64,000 bases of DNA from an uncultured Clostridia bacterium (GCA_948777935.1 CAQDYY010000007.1:22460-86459); one strand, 5' to 3'. Shown: positions 16,352 through 26,276, counted from the stretch's first letter. Numbers and translations: made by a program. The notes: a model not told the origin generated them from the letters alone.

Positions 16352-18250
16352 ATGTCTATTGCAAAAATGAACAAAGTGACAATTATAGGAACTAAAGATA
16401 AACAAGAAGAAATTTTAAAGAAGTTGCAAAAATTTGGCTTTTTTCAAGTAGAAGACATGTCACATCTTGCTCAAGACGAAGAATTTAAAGACATTTTTAA
16501 TAAACAAGATAAAAATGAAGAAATATCTAGCATAAACCAAAAACTAGTAAATACTGAAAAAGCAATTGCAAATGTAAAAAAATATTATAAAGTAAAAAAG
16601 TCTATGTTTGCAGGAAAGGAATACTATAATGAACTATCTACTAAAGATGCAGATGATTTATATAGTAAAGTACAAAATGTAAACGAAATTTCTAATTTAA
16701 TTGAAGAAGATATACAAAAAGTTAATACACTAAATACACAAAAAGTAGAATTAGAACCATGGACAAACTTTTCAATTTCAGCAGATTTAGAAAAAATCAA
16801 TTATATTAAAATCATTTTAGGAACAATTACTTTAAAATACTCAAAGGAAGAAATTGAAAATGCTTTAAATAAGGAAAAAGTAGAATATTCTATAAATATA
16901 ATCAATAAAGACAAACATAATTTATATTTATCAATAACAACTAAAAATGAAGAGATTAATCATGTAAAAAGAATATTAAAAAAATTTGATTTTAATGAAA
17001 AAGATATTTCTTTAGAAAATGAGACTGTTACTGAAAAAATACAAAGAATAGAAGAAGAAATTTTAAAATTACAAAATGTGATAGAAGAAAATAAAGCAAA
17101 GATTAAACCAGACAAAATAAAGGATTACGAAAACTTATATGATTATTACTTAGCACAAAAAGATTTAAAACTAATAGAAAGAAACATAGTTACAACAAAC
17201 AATACATTTTATCTTGAGGGTTGGATGCCAGAAGGCTGTAAAATAAACAATAATAAAGAATTTATTATTAAAGTAAGACCAGAAGAAGAAAATGAAGAAG
17301 TGCCAGTATTAGTAGAAGACAACAGAATAGTAGAGCCATTTCAATCTATTACAAATATGTATAGTGTACCAAACAAACGAGAATTAGACCCTAACCCAGT
17401 AATGGCAATTTTCTACATACTATTCTTTGGATTAATGCTAAGTGATGTAGGATATGGACTACTTCTAACACTAGGATGTTTATTCTTAATAAGAAAGAAA
17501 AAATATGCAAGAGGAGAAGGAAAACTTGTTAAATTATTAACATATTGTGGAATAGCATCTGTAGCTTGGGGATTTTTCTTTGGAAGCTTTTTTGGAGACT
17601 TAATACCAATAAAAGGGGTATTAAACCCACTAAAAGATGTAATGCCACTTATGGGGCTTGCATTACTACTAGGAATAGTACATATTTATACAGGTATGCT
17701 TATGAAAGCTATCCAACTTATAAGAGAAAAGAAAATATTTGATGCTATATGTGATATAGGATTTTGGTATTTACTTTTAACAGGAGTATTTTTACTAGTA
17801 ATTCCAATTGTTGCAGGAGATATTGGAATATTTAGTGAAATAGGAAAATACTTAGCAATTATAGGTGTTATAGGAGTTATATTAACTGGAGGAAGAAAAG
17901 AAAAAAATATTATAAAAAAATGTACAAAAGGTGTTAGTAGTTTATATGATATAACAAGTTATTTATCTGATGTTTTGTCATATTCAAGGCTAATGGCACT
18001 ATGCTTATCAACAGGAGTTATAGCACAAGTTGTAAACCTATTAGGAGGTCTTGTAGGACCAATTCCAGCAATTTTAGTTGGAATAATAGGACATGGTTTT
18101 AATCTTGCAAATAGTGCATTAGGTTCATATGTACATACAAGTAGATTACAATACGTAGAATTTTTTGGTAAATTCTATGAAGGTGGAGGAAAAGAATTCA
18201 CACCATTTAGATATAAAAATAAATATACAAAAATTAAGGAGGAATTTTAA
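16352..18250 (+). CDS. ntpI: V-type ATPase subunit I (membrane stator, a-subunit homologue)
   Basis: The 632-residue protein has a long soluble, partly coiled-coil N-terminal half (to about residue 340) and a C-terminal half with about seven or eight membrane helices starting at NPVMAIFYILFFGLMLSDVG. The conserved arginine region for ion transfer is in DVLSYSRLMALCLSTGVIAQ. It forms the ion path with the K ring. The ribosome site GAAAGGAGAG precedes the ATG. The stop is two bases before the K-subunit ATG. Confidence 0.9.
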   Translation: MSIAKMNKVTIIGTKDKQEEILKKLQKFGFFQVEDMSHLAQDEEFKDIFNKQDKNEEISSINQKLVNTEKAIANVKKYYKVKKSMFAGKEYYNELSTKDADDLYSKVQNVNEISNLIEEDIQKVNTLNTQKVELEPWTNFSISADLEKINYIKIILGTITLKYSKEEIENALNKEKVEYSINIINKDKHNLYLSITTKNEEINHVKRILKKFDFNEKDISLENETVTEKIQRIEEEILKLQNVIEENKAKIKPDKIKDYENLYDYYLAQKDLKLIERNIVTTNNTFYLEGWMPEGCKINNNKEFIIKVRPEEENEEVPVLVEDNRIVEPFQSITNMYSVPNKRELDPNPVMAIFYILFFGLMLSDVGYGLLLTLGCLFLIRKKKYARGEGKLVKLLTYCGIASVAWGFFFGSFFGDLIPIKGVLNPLKDVMPLMGLALLLGIVHIYTGMLMKAIQLIREKKIFDAICDIGFWYLLLTGVFLLVIPIVAGDIGIFSEIGKYLAIIGVIGVILTGGRKEKNIIKKCTKGVSSLYDITSYLSDVLSYSRLMALCLSTGVIAQVVNLLGGLVGPIPAILVGIIGHGFNLANSALGSYVHTSRLQYVEFFGKFYEGGGKEFTPFRYKNKYTKIKEEF

Positions 18251-18252
18251 TT

Positions 18253-18744
18253 ATGGAATTTTTAGCAGGATTAGCAGATGGAAGATTTTTAGCAATATTA
18301 GGAGCATCAATCGCAATTATATTTGCAGGTATGGGGTCAGCAAGAGGAACATCAATAGCAGGACAAGCAGCAGCAGGAGCTGTTTCAGAGGATTCAAGTA
18401 AATTTGGTAAATTATTAGTATTACAATTATTACCAGGAACACAAGGCCTTTATGGTTTTATTATAGCATTCTTAATTTTATCTAAAGCAGGATTACTTGG
18501 TGCAAGTGTTGCACTTACAACAGGACAAGGTTTCCAATTATTAGCTTCAGGTTTGGCAATAGGAATAACAGGTCTTGTTTCTGGTATAGCACAAGGAAAA
18601 GCAGCTGCAGCAGGTGTTGGAGTTGTTGCAAAAAATGCTGATGACTTAGGAAAAGCTATTACATTAGCAGCTATTGTTGAAACATATGCATTATTAGGAT
18701 TATTAATTTCATTCTTAGCATATAACGGAGTAGTAGTAGGATAA
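18253..18744 (+). CDS. ntpK: V-type ATPase rotor subunit K (proteolipid) with Na+-site residues
   Basis: A 163-residue, four-helix proteolipid made of two homologous hairpins. The ion-site residues known from the enterococcal Na+-ATPase are present: T63 and Q64 in LPGTQGLYGF, Q114 in GIAQGKA and the essential E143 in AIVETYALLG. These ligands favour Na+ over H+ transport, though this is an inference from homology. A 270-base spacer with repeat remnants separates it from the next gene. Confidence 0.9.
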   Translation: MEFLAGLADGRFLAILGASIAIIFAGMGSARGTSIAGQAAAGAVSEDSSKFGKLLVLQLLPGTQGLYGFIIAFLILSKAGLLGASVALTTGQGFQLLASGLAIGITGLVSGIAQGKAAAAGVGVVAKNADDLGKAITLAAIVETYALLGLLISFLAYNGVVVG

Positions 18745-18749
18745 AACCT

Positions 18750-18960
18750 CCAAAACCCCCAGTCACCTATCGGTGACAGCCCCCTTAGGTAAAGGGGCCT
18801 TTACTCTACAATTTTTAGACTAGCACAGTAATTTTGAAATGTAGAGAAAAGCCTCCTTTATATAAGGAGAGGTTAAAATAGCTGTTAGCGAATGTAAGTG
18901 AGCGTTACAGATATTTTATGCATAGTTGGCAGGCGAAGCCTGACGGAGGGTTCTTACACA
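18750..18960. repeat. Intergenic repeat remnants within the V-ATPase operon
   Basis: The gap between ntpK and ntpE holds two hairpins (GTCACC/GGTGAC and GCCCCCTT/AAGGGGCC), richer in GC than the flanks and reminiscent of short mobile repeats seen in gut Clostridia. A GCTGTTAGCGAATGTAAGTG segment follows, resembling 43286-43312 and the reverse complement of 51272-51305. No gene is supported here; the open frame from 18898 is just the 5' extension of ntpE. Confidence 0.55.
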
Positions 18961-19017
18961 TTGAAATATAGTATACAGTTTGATTTATATAGTAATCTTA
19001 AGAAAGGAGAATTGAAA

Positions 19018-19581
19018 TTGGAAGAAGAAGTTATCTTAAACAAAATTATTGAAGAAGCAAACAGTGAGGCAAATTCAGTAATAGCTGAAGCAGAGCAAAA
19101 AGCAAAAAGTTTAGAAGATGAAAATACTAAAAAACAAGCAAAACAAGCAGAAGACCAATTTGAAATAATGAAACAAAAAGTTTTATTAGAATCTACTTCT
19201 GAAATTGAAAAAGCTGAATTTGAAGCAAAAAAAAGTGAACTTACAGAGAAAAAGAGAATAATTGAAATAGTAAAAGAAAAAGTAAAACAAAAAATTAAAG
19301 ATTTAGATGATGCAAAATACATAGATTTAATAGATGAGAAAATAAAAAGACATAAAAACGAAAATGAAGTAGAATTATTATTACCAAAAAGATGTTATGA
19401 ACAAATTAGTAAATTAGCTATTAGTTATGGAATGAAAGCAGAATTAACAGAAGAGTTTGAAGAAGGTGCTATAGTTAAATGTGGAAAAATAGAGTACAAC
19501 TACGATTTTGAAGAAAATATGAAATTTATGGATGAAGAAATAGAAAAAGAAATTGATACTATTTTATTTAGCAAGATGTAG
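19018..19581 (+). CDS. ntpE: V-type ATPase subunit E (peripheral stalk)
   Basis: 187 residues from TTG at 19018 (GGAG eight bases upstream); TTG at 19012 is the alternative. The N-terminal 100 residues are a continuous charged helix (EEANSEANSVIAEAEQKAKS and on), followed by a globular C-terminal domain (LISYG-type region and GAIVKCGKIEYNY). It pairs with subunit H to form the stator. Confidence 0.85.
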   Translation: MEEEVILNKIIEEANSEANSVIAEAEQKAKSLEDENTKKQAKQAEDQFEIMKQKVLLESTSEIEKAEFEAKKSELTEKKRIIEIVKEKVKQKIKDLDDAKYIDLIDEKIKRHKNENEVELLLPKRCYEQISKLAISYGMKAELTEEFEEGAIVKCGKIEYNYDFEENMKFMDEEIEKEIDTILFSKM

Positions 19582-19590
19582 GAGGTTTAT

Positions 19591-20559
19591 ATGGAAAAAA
19601 TATATCCTTATGCGGTAGCAAAAATAAGAGTAAAAGAAGGCAGGTTATTAACAAAAGCAAACTTAGAAAATTTAGCTTCTGAAAAAAGTATAGATAGAAT
19701 AGTATCAGTTTTAAGAGAAAGAGGATATGACTTCGATATAGTTTCAAGATATGAAGATTATGGAACTGTTCTAAGAAAAACTCAAGAAGATTTATATAAA
19801 CTTGTAAAAGAAATAATAGACGAAAAAGATGTTGTAGATATATTTTTAAGTAAAAACGATTATTACAATATAAAGCTTATTTTAAAAAACCAAATAGAAA
19901 ATAAAGATTATAAAGAAAATTTAGTTGATACTGGAAGTATATCAAAAGAAGATATAGCAAGAATAATGGAAAATGAAGAATATGATAGGTTAGATGATAC
20001 AACAAAAAGTGCCATAGATGAAGCAAGAAAAATGTACGAAAAAACAAAAATGCCATTTGTAATAGATGCAATATTAGATAGAGCATGTTTTAACAAAATG
20101 AGAAATTTAAGCAAAATGATAGACAATGAATTTATATTAAACTACATTACAAAATTAATAGATATAACCAACATACAGGCATTTTTTAGAGTAAGAAAAA
20201 TGTACAAAAAGCCTGAAATATTTGAAATTTCATATATAGAAGGTGGAAAAATTAGTTTAGCTACATTTATGGAGAATTTTAACGAAGATGAACAAAACCT
20301 AAAATATAAGTTTATGGGATTTTCTGATACTATAGAGCAAGCTATATATAATTACAAAAACTTAGATATATTTTGTGATAATTACATGATGAACTATATG
20401 AAAGAAGCAAAGCTAAAATCACTTACAATAGAACCTATAGTAGCATATATATATGCTAAAAAAACAGAATTTAAAAATATAAGAATTATTTTTACAGGAA
20501 AACTTAATGGTATAAGCCCTGAAAAGATAAAAGAAAGGTTAAGGGAAAGTTATGTATAA
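19591..20559 (+). CDS. ntpC: V-type ATPase subunit C (d-type, central stalk to ring connector)
   Basis: The 322-residue, mostly helical protein begins YPYAVAKIRVKEGRLLTKAN, a typical start of V-type subunit C. The segment DIFLSKNDYYNIKLILK and the final KNIRIIFTGKLNGISPEKIKER are conserved family features. It couples the A-B head axle to the K ring. The ATG follows AGGAGG. Its end overlaps the next start by eight bases, implying coupling. Confidence 0.9.
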   Translation: MEKIYPYAVAKIRVKEGRLLTKANLENLASEKSIDRIVSVLRERGYDFDIVSRYEDYGTVLRKTQEDLYKLVKEIIDEKDVVDIFLSKNDYYNIKLILKNQIENKDYKENLVDTGSISKEDIARIMENEEYDRLDDTTKSAIDEARKMYEKTKMPFVIDAILDRACFNKMRNLSKMIDNEFILNYITKLIDITNIQAFFRVRKMYKKPEIFEISYIEGGKISLATFMENFNEDEQNLKYKFMGFSDTIEQAIYNYKNLDIFCDNYMMNYMKEAKLKSLTIEPIVAYIYAKKTEFKNIRIIFTGKLNGISPEKIKERLRESYV

Positions 20560-20869
20560 AATAGCAGTAGTAGGAGATAAAGAATCTATACTTGGATTTT
20601 CTGCTATAGGTATGGACATGTACCCAGCATACGAGGAAGAAGACATAAAAAAAATTATACCAAAATTAATAGAAGAAAACTATGCAATTATATATATAAC
20701 AGAAAATGTAAGTATAAAAGCTGAAAAATATTTAGAAAAATTGAAAAATAATAAGATTCCAGCAATAGTAACAATACCAAGTAATTCTGGAAGTATGGGA
20801 TATGGTGGTAAAAGAATAAAAGAAATGGTACAAAAAGCAGTTGGAATTGAAATCAATTTTAAAGACTAA
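20552..20869 (+). CDS. ntpG: V-type ATPase subunit F (NtpG-like, central axle)
   Basis: A 105-residue Rossmann-like small protein: IAVVGDKESILGFSAIGMD, then YAIIYITENV and IPAIVTIPSNSGSMGYGGK. These match V-type subunit F, which contacts subunit D in the rotor axle. It overlaps ntpC and lies just upstream of ntpA. Confidence 0.9.
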   Translation: MYKIAVVGDKESILGFSAIGMDMYPAYEEEDIKKIIPKLIEENYAIIYITENVSIKAEKYLEKLKNNKIPAIVTIPSNSGSMGYGGKRIKEMVQKAVGIEINFKD

Positions 20870-20890
20870 AAAAGAAAGGAAGGAAATACA

Positions 20891-22663
20891 TTGAAAGAAG
20901 GTATCATAACAAAAGTATCAGGACCATTAGTTATAGCAAAAGATATGGAAGATGCAAATATGTTTGATGTTGTAAAAGTATCAGACAAAAACTTGATTGG
21001 TGAAATTATTGGTATGAATGGTGAATATGCATCAATACAAGTATATGAAGAAACATCTGGTATTGGAGCAGGAGAAAAAATAGCAAAAACTGGTATGCCA
21101 CTTAGTGTAGAATTAGGTCCTGGTATGTTAACATCAATATATGATGGAATTCAAAGACCTCTTGAAAAGATATATAAAAAGTCAGGTAAAAATATCGAAA
21201 GAGGTATTGAAGTAAATAGTATAGATAGAGACAAAAAATGGACATTTAAACCTAAGAAAAATGTAGGAGATACAGTAGTTTCAGGAGATATTATAGGTGG
21301 AGTACAAGAAACAAAAGTAATAGAATGTAAAATAATGGTTCCTTATGGAATAGAGGGAATTATTAAAGATATTAAATCTGGCGAATATACAGTATGTGAT
21401 ACTATTTGTGTTGTAGAAGACAAAAAAGGAAAATTACATGAAATTCAAATGTTACAAAAATGGCCAGTTAGAAAATCAAGACCAGTAGCAAAAAAACTAA
21501 ATCCAGATGATATGCTAGTAACAGGCCAAAGATCAATAGATACATTTTTTCCAATTGCAAAAGGTGGAACATGTGCAATACCAGGAGCCTTTGGTAGTGG
21601 AAAAACAGTTATCCAACATCAACTTGCAAAATGGGCAGATGCAGATATAATTATTTATGTAGGTTGTGGGGAACGTGGAAATGAAATGACAGAAGTTTTA
21701 ACAGAATTTCCAAACTTAATAGACCCACGAACAAAAGACTCTTTAATGAATAGAACTGTATTAATTGCAAATACATCAGACATGCCAGTTGCAGCAAGGG
21801 AAGCATCAATTTATACAGGAATTACAATAGCAGAATTTTATAGAGATATGGGATATAATGTAGCACTTATGGCAGATTCTACTTCAAGATGGGCAGAAGC
21901 TTTAAGAGAAATGAGTGGTAGGTTAGAGGAAATGCCAGGAGAAGAAGGATACCCTGCTTATTTAGGTTCAAGAATAGCAGAATTTTATGAAAGAGCAGGA
22001 AAAGTACTTGCCCTTGGAAATGATGAAAGAATAGGAACTCTTACAGTAATAGGAGCAGTATCACCAGCAGGAGGAGATATATCAGAACCAGTTAGCCAAA
22101 GTTCATTAAGAATAGTAAAAGTATTTTGGGGGCTAGATGCATCACTTGCAGCAAAAAGACATTTCCCATCTATAAACTGGCTTACAAGTTATTCATTATA
22201 TAAAGAACAAGCAGAGGAATGGGAGAGAAATAATATAAGTGATGAATTTGTTAGCTTAAAAAATGAAGCAATGTCAATATTACAAGAAGAATCAAAACTT
22301 CAAGAAATTGTACAATTAGTTGGTATAGATGCAGTTTCTACTAAAGATAGAGTAACACTTGAAGTTGCAAGAATTTTAAGAGAAGATTACTTAGCACAAG
22401 ATGCTTTTGATGAAGTAGATAGCTATACATCAAGCCACAAACAAGAAAGAATATTAAAACTAATCTTTAAATTTTATGATAATATTGCAAAAGCAACTGA
22501 GGTTGGAGTAAATGTAGAAGAATACATAAAATTACCATATGTTTCAAGAATTGGTAAAGTAAAATTTGTAGAAGAATCTATAGCAGATAAAGAATTTGAT
22601 GATATTGAAAGAGCAATGGTTACAGAAACTGATGAGATAATGAGTAAAGGAGGTCTAGTTTAA
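20891..22663 (+). CDS. ntpA: V-type ATPase catalytic subunit A
   Basis: 590 residues, the expected length. Walker A is GAFGSGKTVIQHQLAKW, followed by GCGERGNEMTEVL and the Walker B region VALMADSTSRWAEALRE. The bulge (non-homologous) region of catalytic V-type subunits (GDIIGGVQETKVIECKI) is present. It hydrolyses ATP to drive ion pumping, or the reverse. The start is TTG after AAGGAAGG. The stop is directly followed by the B-subunit ATG. Confidence 0.95.
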   Translation: MKEGIITKVSGPLVIAKDMEDANMFDVVKVSDKNLIGEIIGMNGEYASIQVYEETSGIGAGEKIAKTGMPLSVELGPGMLTSIYDGIQRPLEKIYKKSGKNIERGIEVNSIDRDKKWTFKPKKNVGDTVVSGDIIGGVQETKVIECKIMVPYGIEGIIKDIKSGEYTVCDTICVVEDKKGKLHEIQMLQKWPVRKSRPVAKKLNPDDMLVTGQRSIDTFFPIAKGGTCAIPGAFGSGKTVIQHQLAKWADADIIIYVGCGERGNEMTEVLTEFPNLIDPRTKDSLMNRTVLIANTSDMPVAAREASIYTGITIAEFYRDMGYNVALMADSTSRWAEALREMSGRLEEMPGEEGYPAYLGSRIAEFYERAGKVLALGNDERIGTLTVIGAVSPAGGDISEPVSQSSLRIVKVFWGLDASLAAKRHFPSINWLTSYSLYKEQAEEWERNNISDEFVSLKNEAMSILQEESKLQEIVQLVGIDAVSTKDRVTLEVARILREDYLAQDAFDEVDSYTSSHKQERILKLIFKFYDNIAKATEVGVNVEEYIKLPYVSRIGKVKFVEESIADKEFDDIERAMVTETDEIMSKGGLV

Positions 22664-24037
22664 ATGATAAAAGAATATAAAACCATAAAAGAAACACAAG
22701 GACCTTTAATGCTTGTTGAACATGTAGAAAATGTAAAATATGATGAAATTGGAGAAATAAAACTTCAAAATGGAGAAACAAGGTTATGCAAAGTGCTAGA
22801 AGTAAGAGAAGATGCAGCACTTGTTCAATTATTTGAAAGCAGTTCTGGAATCAACTTAAAAGAGTCAAAAGTTAGATTTTTAGGAAAAGGCTTAGAATTT
22901 GGAGTATCTAAAGATATTTTAGGTAGAGTATTTAATGGTATGGGTAAACCAATAGATGGAATACCTAATGTAATACCAGATAAAAAAGTAGATATAAATG
23001 GAAAACCAATAAACCCAGCAGCAAGAATATTTCCATCAGAATTTATTCAAACAGGGGTATCTTCTATAGATGGATTAAATACGCTTGTAATTGGGCAAAA
23101 ATTGCCTATATTTTCTGGTTCAGGACTTCCACATGCAGAACTTGCAGTTCAAATTGCAAGACAAGCAAAAGTATTAAAAAAAGATTCAAAATTTGCTGTA
23201 GTATTTGCTGCTATGGGAATTCCTTTTGAAGATGCAGAATTTTTTAAAAACAGTTTAAAACAAACAGGTGCAATTAATAGATCTGTAATGTTTATTAACC
23301 TTGCAAATGATCCAGCAGTAGAGCGTATTTCGACACCTCGTATGGCATTAACAGCAGCTGAATATTTAGCATATGAGCAAGATATGCAAGTTTTAGTAAT
23401 TATGACAGATATGACAAATTATGCAGAATCTTTACGTGAAGTATCTGCTGCTAGAAAAGAAATTCCAGGAAGAAGAGCATATCCAGGGTATTTATATACA
23501 GATTTATCTACAATTTATGAACGTGCTGGAAAGATAAAAGGTAAAGAGGGGTCTATAACAATGATACCTATCCTAACAATGCCAGAAGATGATAAAACAC
23601 ACCCAGTACCAGATTTAACAGGATATATAACAGAAGGACAAATAGTTCTAAATAGAGACTTAAATAAAAGAGGAATGACACCACCAGTAGATGTACTTCT
23701 TTCATTATCTCGTTTGAAAAACGAAGGTATAGGAAAAGATAAAACAAGAGAAGACCATTCTGGTGTACTAAATCAATTATTTGCAGCATATGCACGTGGA
23801 AAAGATGCAAAAGAATTAATGGCAATATTAGGAGAAAGTGCGCTTTCAGAACTTGATAGAATATATGCAAGTTTTGCAGATGATTTTGAAAGGGAATTTA
23901 TTGCACAAGGTTTTGACACAGATAGAAGTATAGAAGAAACTTTAAATATTGGTTGGAAATTATTATCAAATTTACCAAAACAAGAATTAAAACGTATTAA
24001 AGATATTTATATTGATAAATATTATATAGAAAAATAG
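22664..24037 (+). CDS. ntpB: V-type ATPase regulatory subunit B
   Basis: The 457-residue protein begins YKTIKETQGPLMLVEHVENV. It has the nucleotide-site region FSGSGLPHAELAVQIARQA without a true P-loop lysine, and VLVIMTDMTNYAESLREVSA. This is characteristic of the non-catalytic B subunit. ATG is adjacent to the ntpA stop (AGGAGGT upstream). The operon is interrupted after it by a 104-bp repeat. Confidence 0.95.
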   Translation: MIKEYKTIKETQGPLMLVEHVENVKYDEIGEIKLQNGETRLCKVLEVREDAALVQLFESSSGINLKESKVRFLGKGLEFGVSKDILGRVFNGMGKPIDGIPNVIPDKKVDINGKPINPAARIFPSEFIQTGVSSIDGLNTLVIGQKLPIFSGSGLPHAELAVQIARQAKVLKKDSKFAVVFAAMGIPFEDAEFFKNSLKQTGAINRSVMFINLANDPAVERISTPRMALTAAEYLAYEQDMQVLVIMTDMTNYAESLREVSAARKEIPGRRAYPGYLYTDLSTIYERAGKIKGKEGSITMIPILTMPEDDKTHPVPDLTGYITEGQIVLNRDLNKRGMTPPVDVLLSLSRLKNEGIGKDKTREDHSGVLNQLFAAYARGKDAKELMAILGESALSELDRIYASFADDFEREFIAQGFDTDRSIEETLNIGWKLLSNLPKQELKRIKDIYIDKYYIEK

Positions 24038-24081
24038 AACCTTTAAGTACAATATAAAGCTATAATATGGAGAACAACGAT

Positions 24082-24185
24082 TGTAGGGGCGATTATTAAT
24101 CGACCGAAACTACTAAGAAATTACTAAAGCATTAAATATTTTAGTAATTTCTTCGAAGAGCGGGCGTCTACTAGACGCCCCTACA
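24082..24185. mobile_element. MITE-like 104-bp foldback element
   Basis: Terminal arms TGTAGGGGCG and CGCCCCTACA are exact inverted repeats. Inside, AGAAATTACTAAA pairs with TTTAGTAATTTCT. It has no coding capacity and sits in the V-ATPase operon between ntpB and ntpD. Similar TGTAGGGGC-ended repeats are common in gut Clostridia. A possible partial relative is at 50361-50410. Confidence 0.7.
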
Positions 24186-24240
24186 TAGCACTATTTGTAT
24201 TATTCTATATAAAATTTAAAAAGAGAAAGGAAATGTATAT

Positions 24241-24882
24241 ATGGCAGTATTAAATGTAAATTTAACTCGTATAGAGAGTATCAATATGAAAAAATCTTTA
24301 AAAACAGCACAAAGAGGGCATAAGCTTTTAAAAGATAAATTAGATGAACTTGTAAAAAAACTGCTTGAACTTGTAAGAGAAAACCAAAAGCTTCGTAAAA
24401 AAACTGATGAAATGCTACAAAATGCATATCAAAATTTTATGCTTGCAAAAGCAGTAATAGGAGAGCAATACATAGAAGAAGCATTAGTCATTCCAAACCA
24501 ATCAGTTTCAGTAGATATTAGCGAAAAAAGTATAATGAGTGTAAAGATTCCAGAGTTTAATTTTAAGAAATTAACAAATTTAAATGATGAAGAGGAAAGT
24601 AAAGTATTATATGGTTTTGCATATACTACATCAGAATTAGATAAAGCAATTGAAAACTTTTCAGAAGTTTCAGAAAGCTTATTAGAACTTGCACAAAACG
24701 AAAAAGCAATAGAGCTAATTTCAGCAGAAATTGAGAAAACAAGAAGAAGAGTAAATGCAATAGAAAATGTTACAATTCCTAATTATATTGATACAATAAA
24801 ATATATTGGGTTAAAACTATCAGAAGATGAAAGAGCATCAACATCAAGGCTTATGAAAATAAAAGAAATGCTAGTAAAATAA
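24241..24882 (+). CDS. ntpD: V-type ATPase subunit D (central axle)
   Basis: The 213-residue protein has two long antiparallel helices: LNVNLTRIESINMKKSLKTA and LLKDKLDELVKKLLELVREN at the start, and IEKTRRRVNAIENVTIPNYI near the C-terminus. This is the rotor shaft, the gamma-like subunit. The start is ATG with GAAAGGAAA upstream. It is the last V-ATPase gene; the duplicated spoIIID 5' sequence begins four bases after its stop. Confidence 0.9.
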   Translation: MAVLNVNLTRIESINMKKSLKTAQRGHKLLKDKLDELVKKLLELVRENQKLRKKTDEMLQNAYQNFMLAKAVIGEQYIEEALVIPNQSVSVDISEKSIMSVKIPEFNFKKLTNLNDEEESKVLYGFAYTTSELDKAIENFSEVSESLLELAQNEKAIELISAEIEKTRRRVNAIENVTIPNYIDTIKYIGLKLSEDERASTSRLMKIKEMLVK

Positions 24883-24885
24883 ATG

Positions 24886-25018
24886 AATACAACCCTCATA
24901 TGAATACAATATAGAAAACAACGTATTCATAAGGGGGTCTTTCATTTAGGAAAAATATACATAGAAAAACGTGCAGTAAATTTAGCACAGTATATTATAG
25001 ATAGTGGAGATACAGTAA
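24886..25018 (+). repeat. Duplicated spoIIID upstream region and 5' fragment (left direct repeat)
   Basis: This 133-base stretch repeats 46368-46500 with only a few mismatches. It includes the spoIIID ribosome site AAGGGGG and about 23 codons. The TTG start is TTA here (24946-24948) and the reading ends after GDTV, where unrelated sequence begins. It is therefore a dead 5' fragment of spoIIID. The two copies are 21,482 bases apart and bracket the second accessory block. Confidence 0.85.
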
Positions 25019-25094
25019 CAAAAAGTTTATTTTATGATAATAATATAATCAATATAGGTAAGATAATGTTATTGATAAAATTAAGGAGAAAGAT

Positions 25095-26276
25095 ATGATA
25101 AAAGAAAATAGGTTAATAAAATTTTGGAATAGTAATCCAGAAGAAGTAGAAGAAATGAATATTAAAGAAATAATAAATATAGCAAATGGAAATACTGAAG
25201 AAAGATGTAAGGAGTTAAGAGAATTTTTGCAAAAGAATGAAAAAAACGATGAATTACTAGCTAAATTTGTTAAGGAAACAATAAACAGTACAATAAAATA
25301 TGAAAACGAGGAGATATCTGGGTTTATATTACAAGAACTTATAAATGAAATTGGAAGAAGGTTAGAATTTAAAGTTGAATATGGAGTATATAGAGGCAGT
25401 AAAAAGCCAGATATTATAGGCTATGATGGAGTATGGACTACTGAGGACGGATATTCATTTATTATAGAAAGTAAGAAAACAGATACATATACTTTTCAAT
25501 TAGAAACTCCTTACAAATATAGAGAGCAACTTATTGAAGAGAAAAAAGTAGAAAGAGAAAAATCATCTATTTTAATAGTGCTAGGAAAAGAAAAGTGTAA
25601 GTCAATAGAATATCAAATAAGAGGATCTGAATTTCTATGGAATACTAGGGGAGTAGAAGTAAAGGCTTTATTAAATTTATTACAAATTAAGAAAGAACTA
25701 AATGATAAAAATACATTAAAACAGATATATGAAATATTGAAGCCACACGAATACTTAAAAATAGATAAATTAATAGATCTAATTTTCTTTACAGCAAATG
25801 ATTCAAGGTTAGAAGAAATAGAAGAACTAGGAGAAGCGGAAGAAACAACAATAGCTATATCAAAAAATGAACGAGAAAGAAAAGAAGAAGGGATAAAGAG
25901 GTTAGAAAAGAAACTAAATAAGAGTTTAAACAAAAAATTAAAAAGTTTATATGTAACAGAAGATAGCGAAACAGGAATTATAGCATGTATATCTCACAAA
26001 TATATTCAAGGAAAAAAAGAATATTATTGGTTTGCATATAAGGAGTATTATTATGAGAATTTAAAAGATTATAAAAATGGATATATAGCTTATATATGTG
26101 AGGGAATAGATGATATATTACTAATTCCTATAGAACATATAGAAAAACTTAGAAAAAACTTAAATCAATCTAAAAAAGGTCATTGGCACATTCAAATTTT
26201 TGCAAAAGAGAATGAATTTAAATTACGATTAAAAGGAAAGAATAATGTTAAGGATGTTACAGAATACAAATTATAA
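25095..26276 (+). CDS. Putative PD-(D/E)XK nuclease-like protein
   Basis: A 393-residue protein. The central part has a restriction-nuclease-like pattern: an upstream glutamate (ILQELINEIGRRL), KKPDIIGYDGVW (D), then FIIESKKTDTYTF (E-x-K). A charged segment (residues 250-295) links to a C-terminal region with YYWFAYKEYYYENLK and GHWHIQIFAKENEF that I do not recognise. It has its own ribosome site (AAGGAG) and is the first gene inside the spoIIID-flanked block. A defence role is plausible from context only. Confidence 0.5.
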   Translation: MIKENRLIKFWNSNPEEVEEMNIKEIINIANGNTEERCKELREFLQKNEKNDELLAKFVKETINSTIKYENEEISGFILQELINEIGRRLEFKVEYGVYRGSKKPDIIGYDGVWTTEDGYSFIIESKKTDTYTFQLETPYKYREQLIEEKKVEREKSSILIVLGKEKCKSIEYQIRGSEFLWNTRGVEVKALLNLLQIKKELNDKNTLKQIYEILKPHEYLKIDKLIDLIFFTANDSRLEEIEELGEAEETTIAISKNERERKEEGIKRLEKKLNKSLNKKLKSLYVTEDSETGIIACISHKYIQGKKEYYWFAYKEYYYENLKDYKNGYIAYICEGIDDILLIPIEHIEKLRKNLNQSKKGHWHIQIFAKENEFKLRLKGKNNVKDVTEYKL

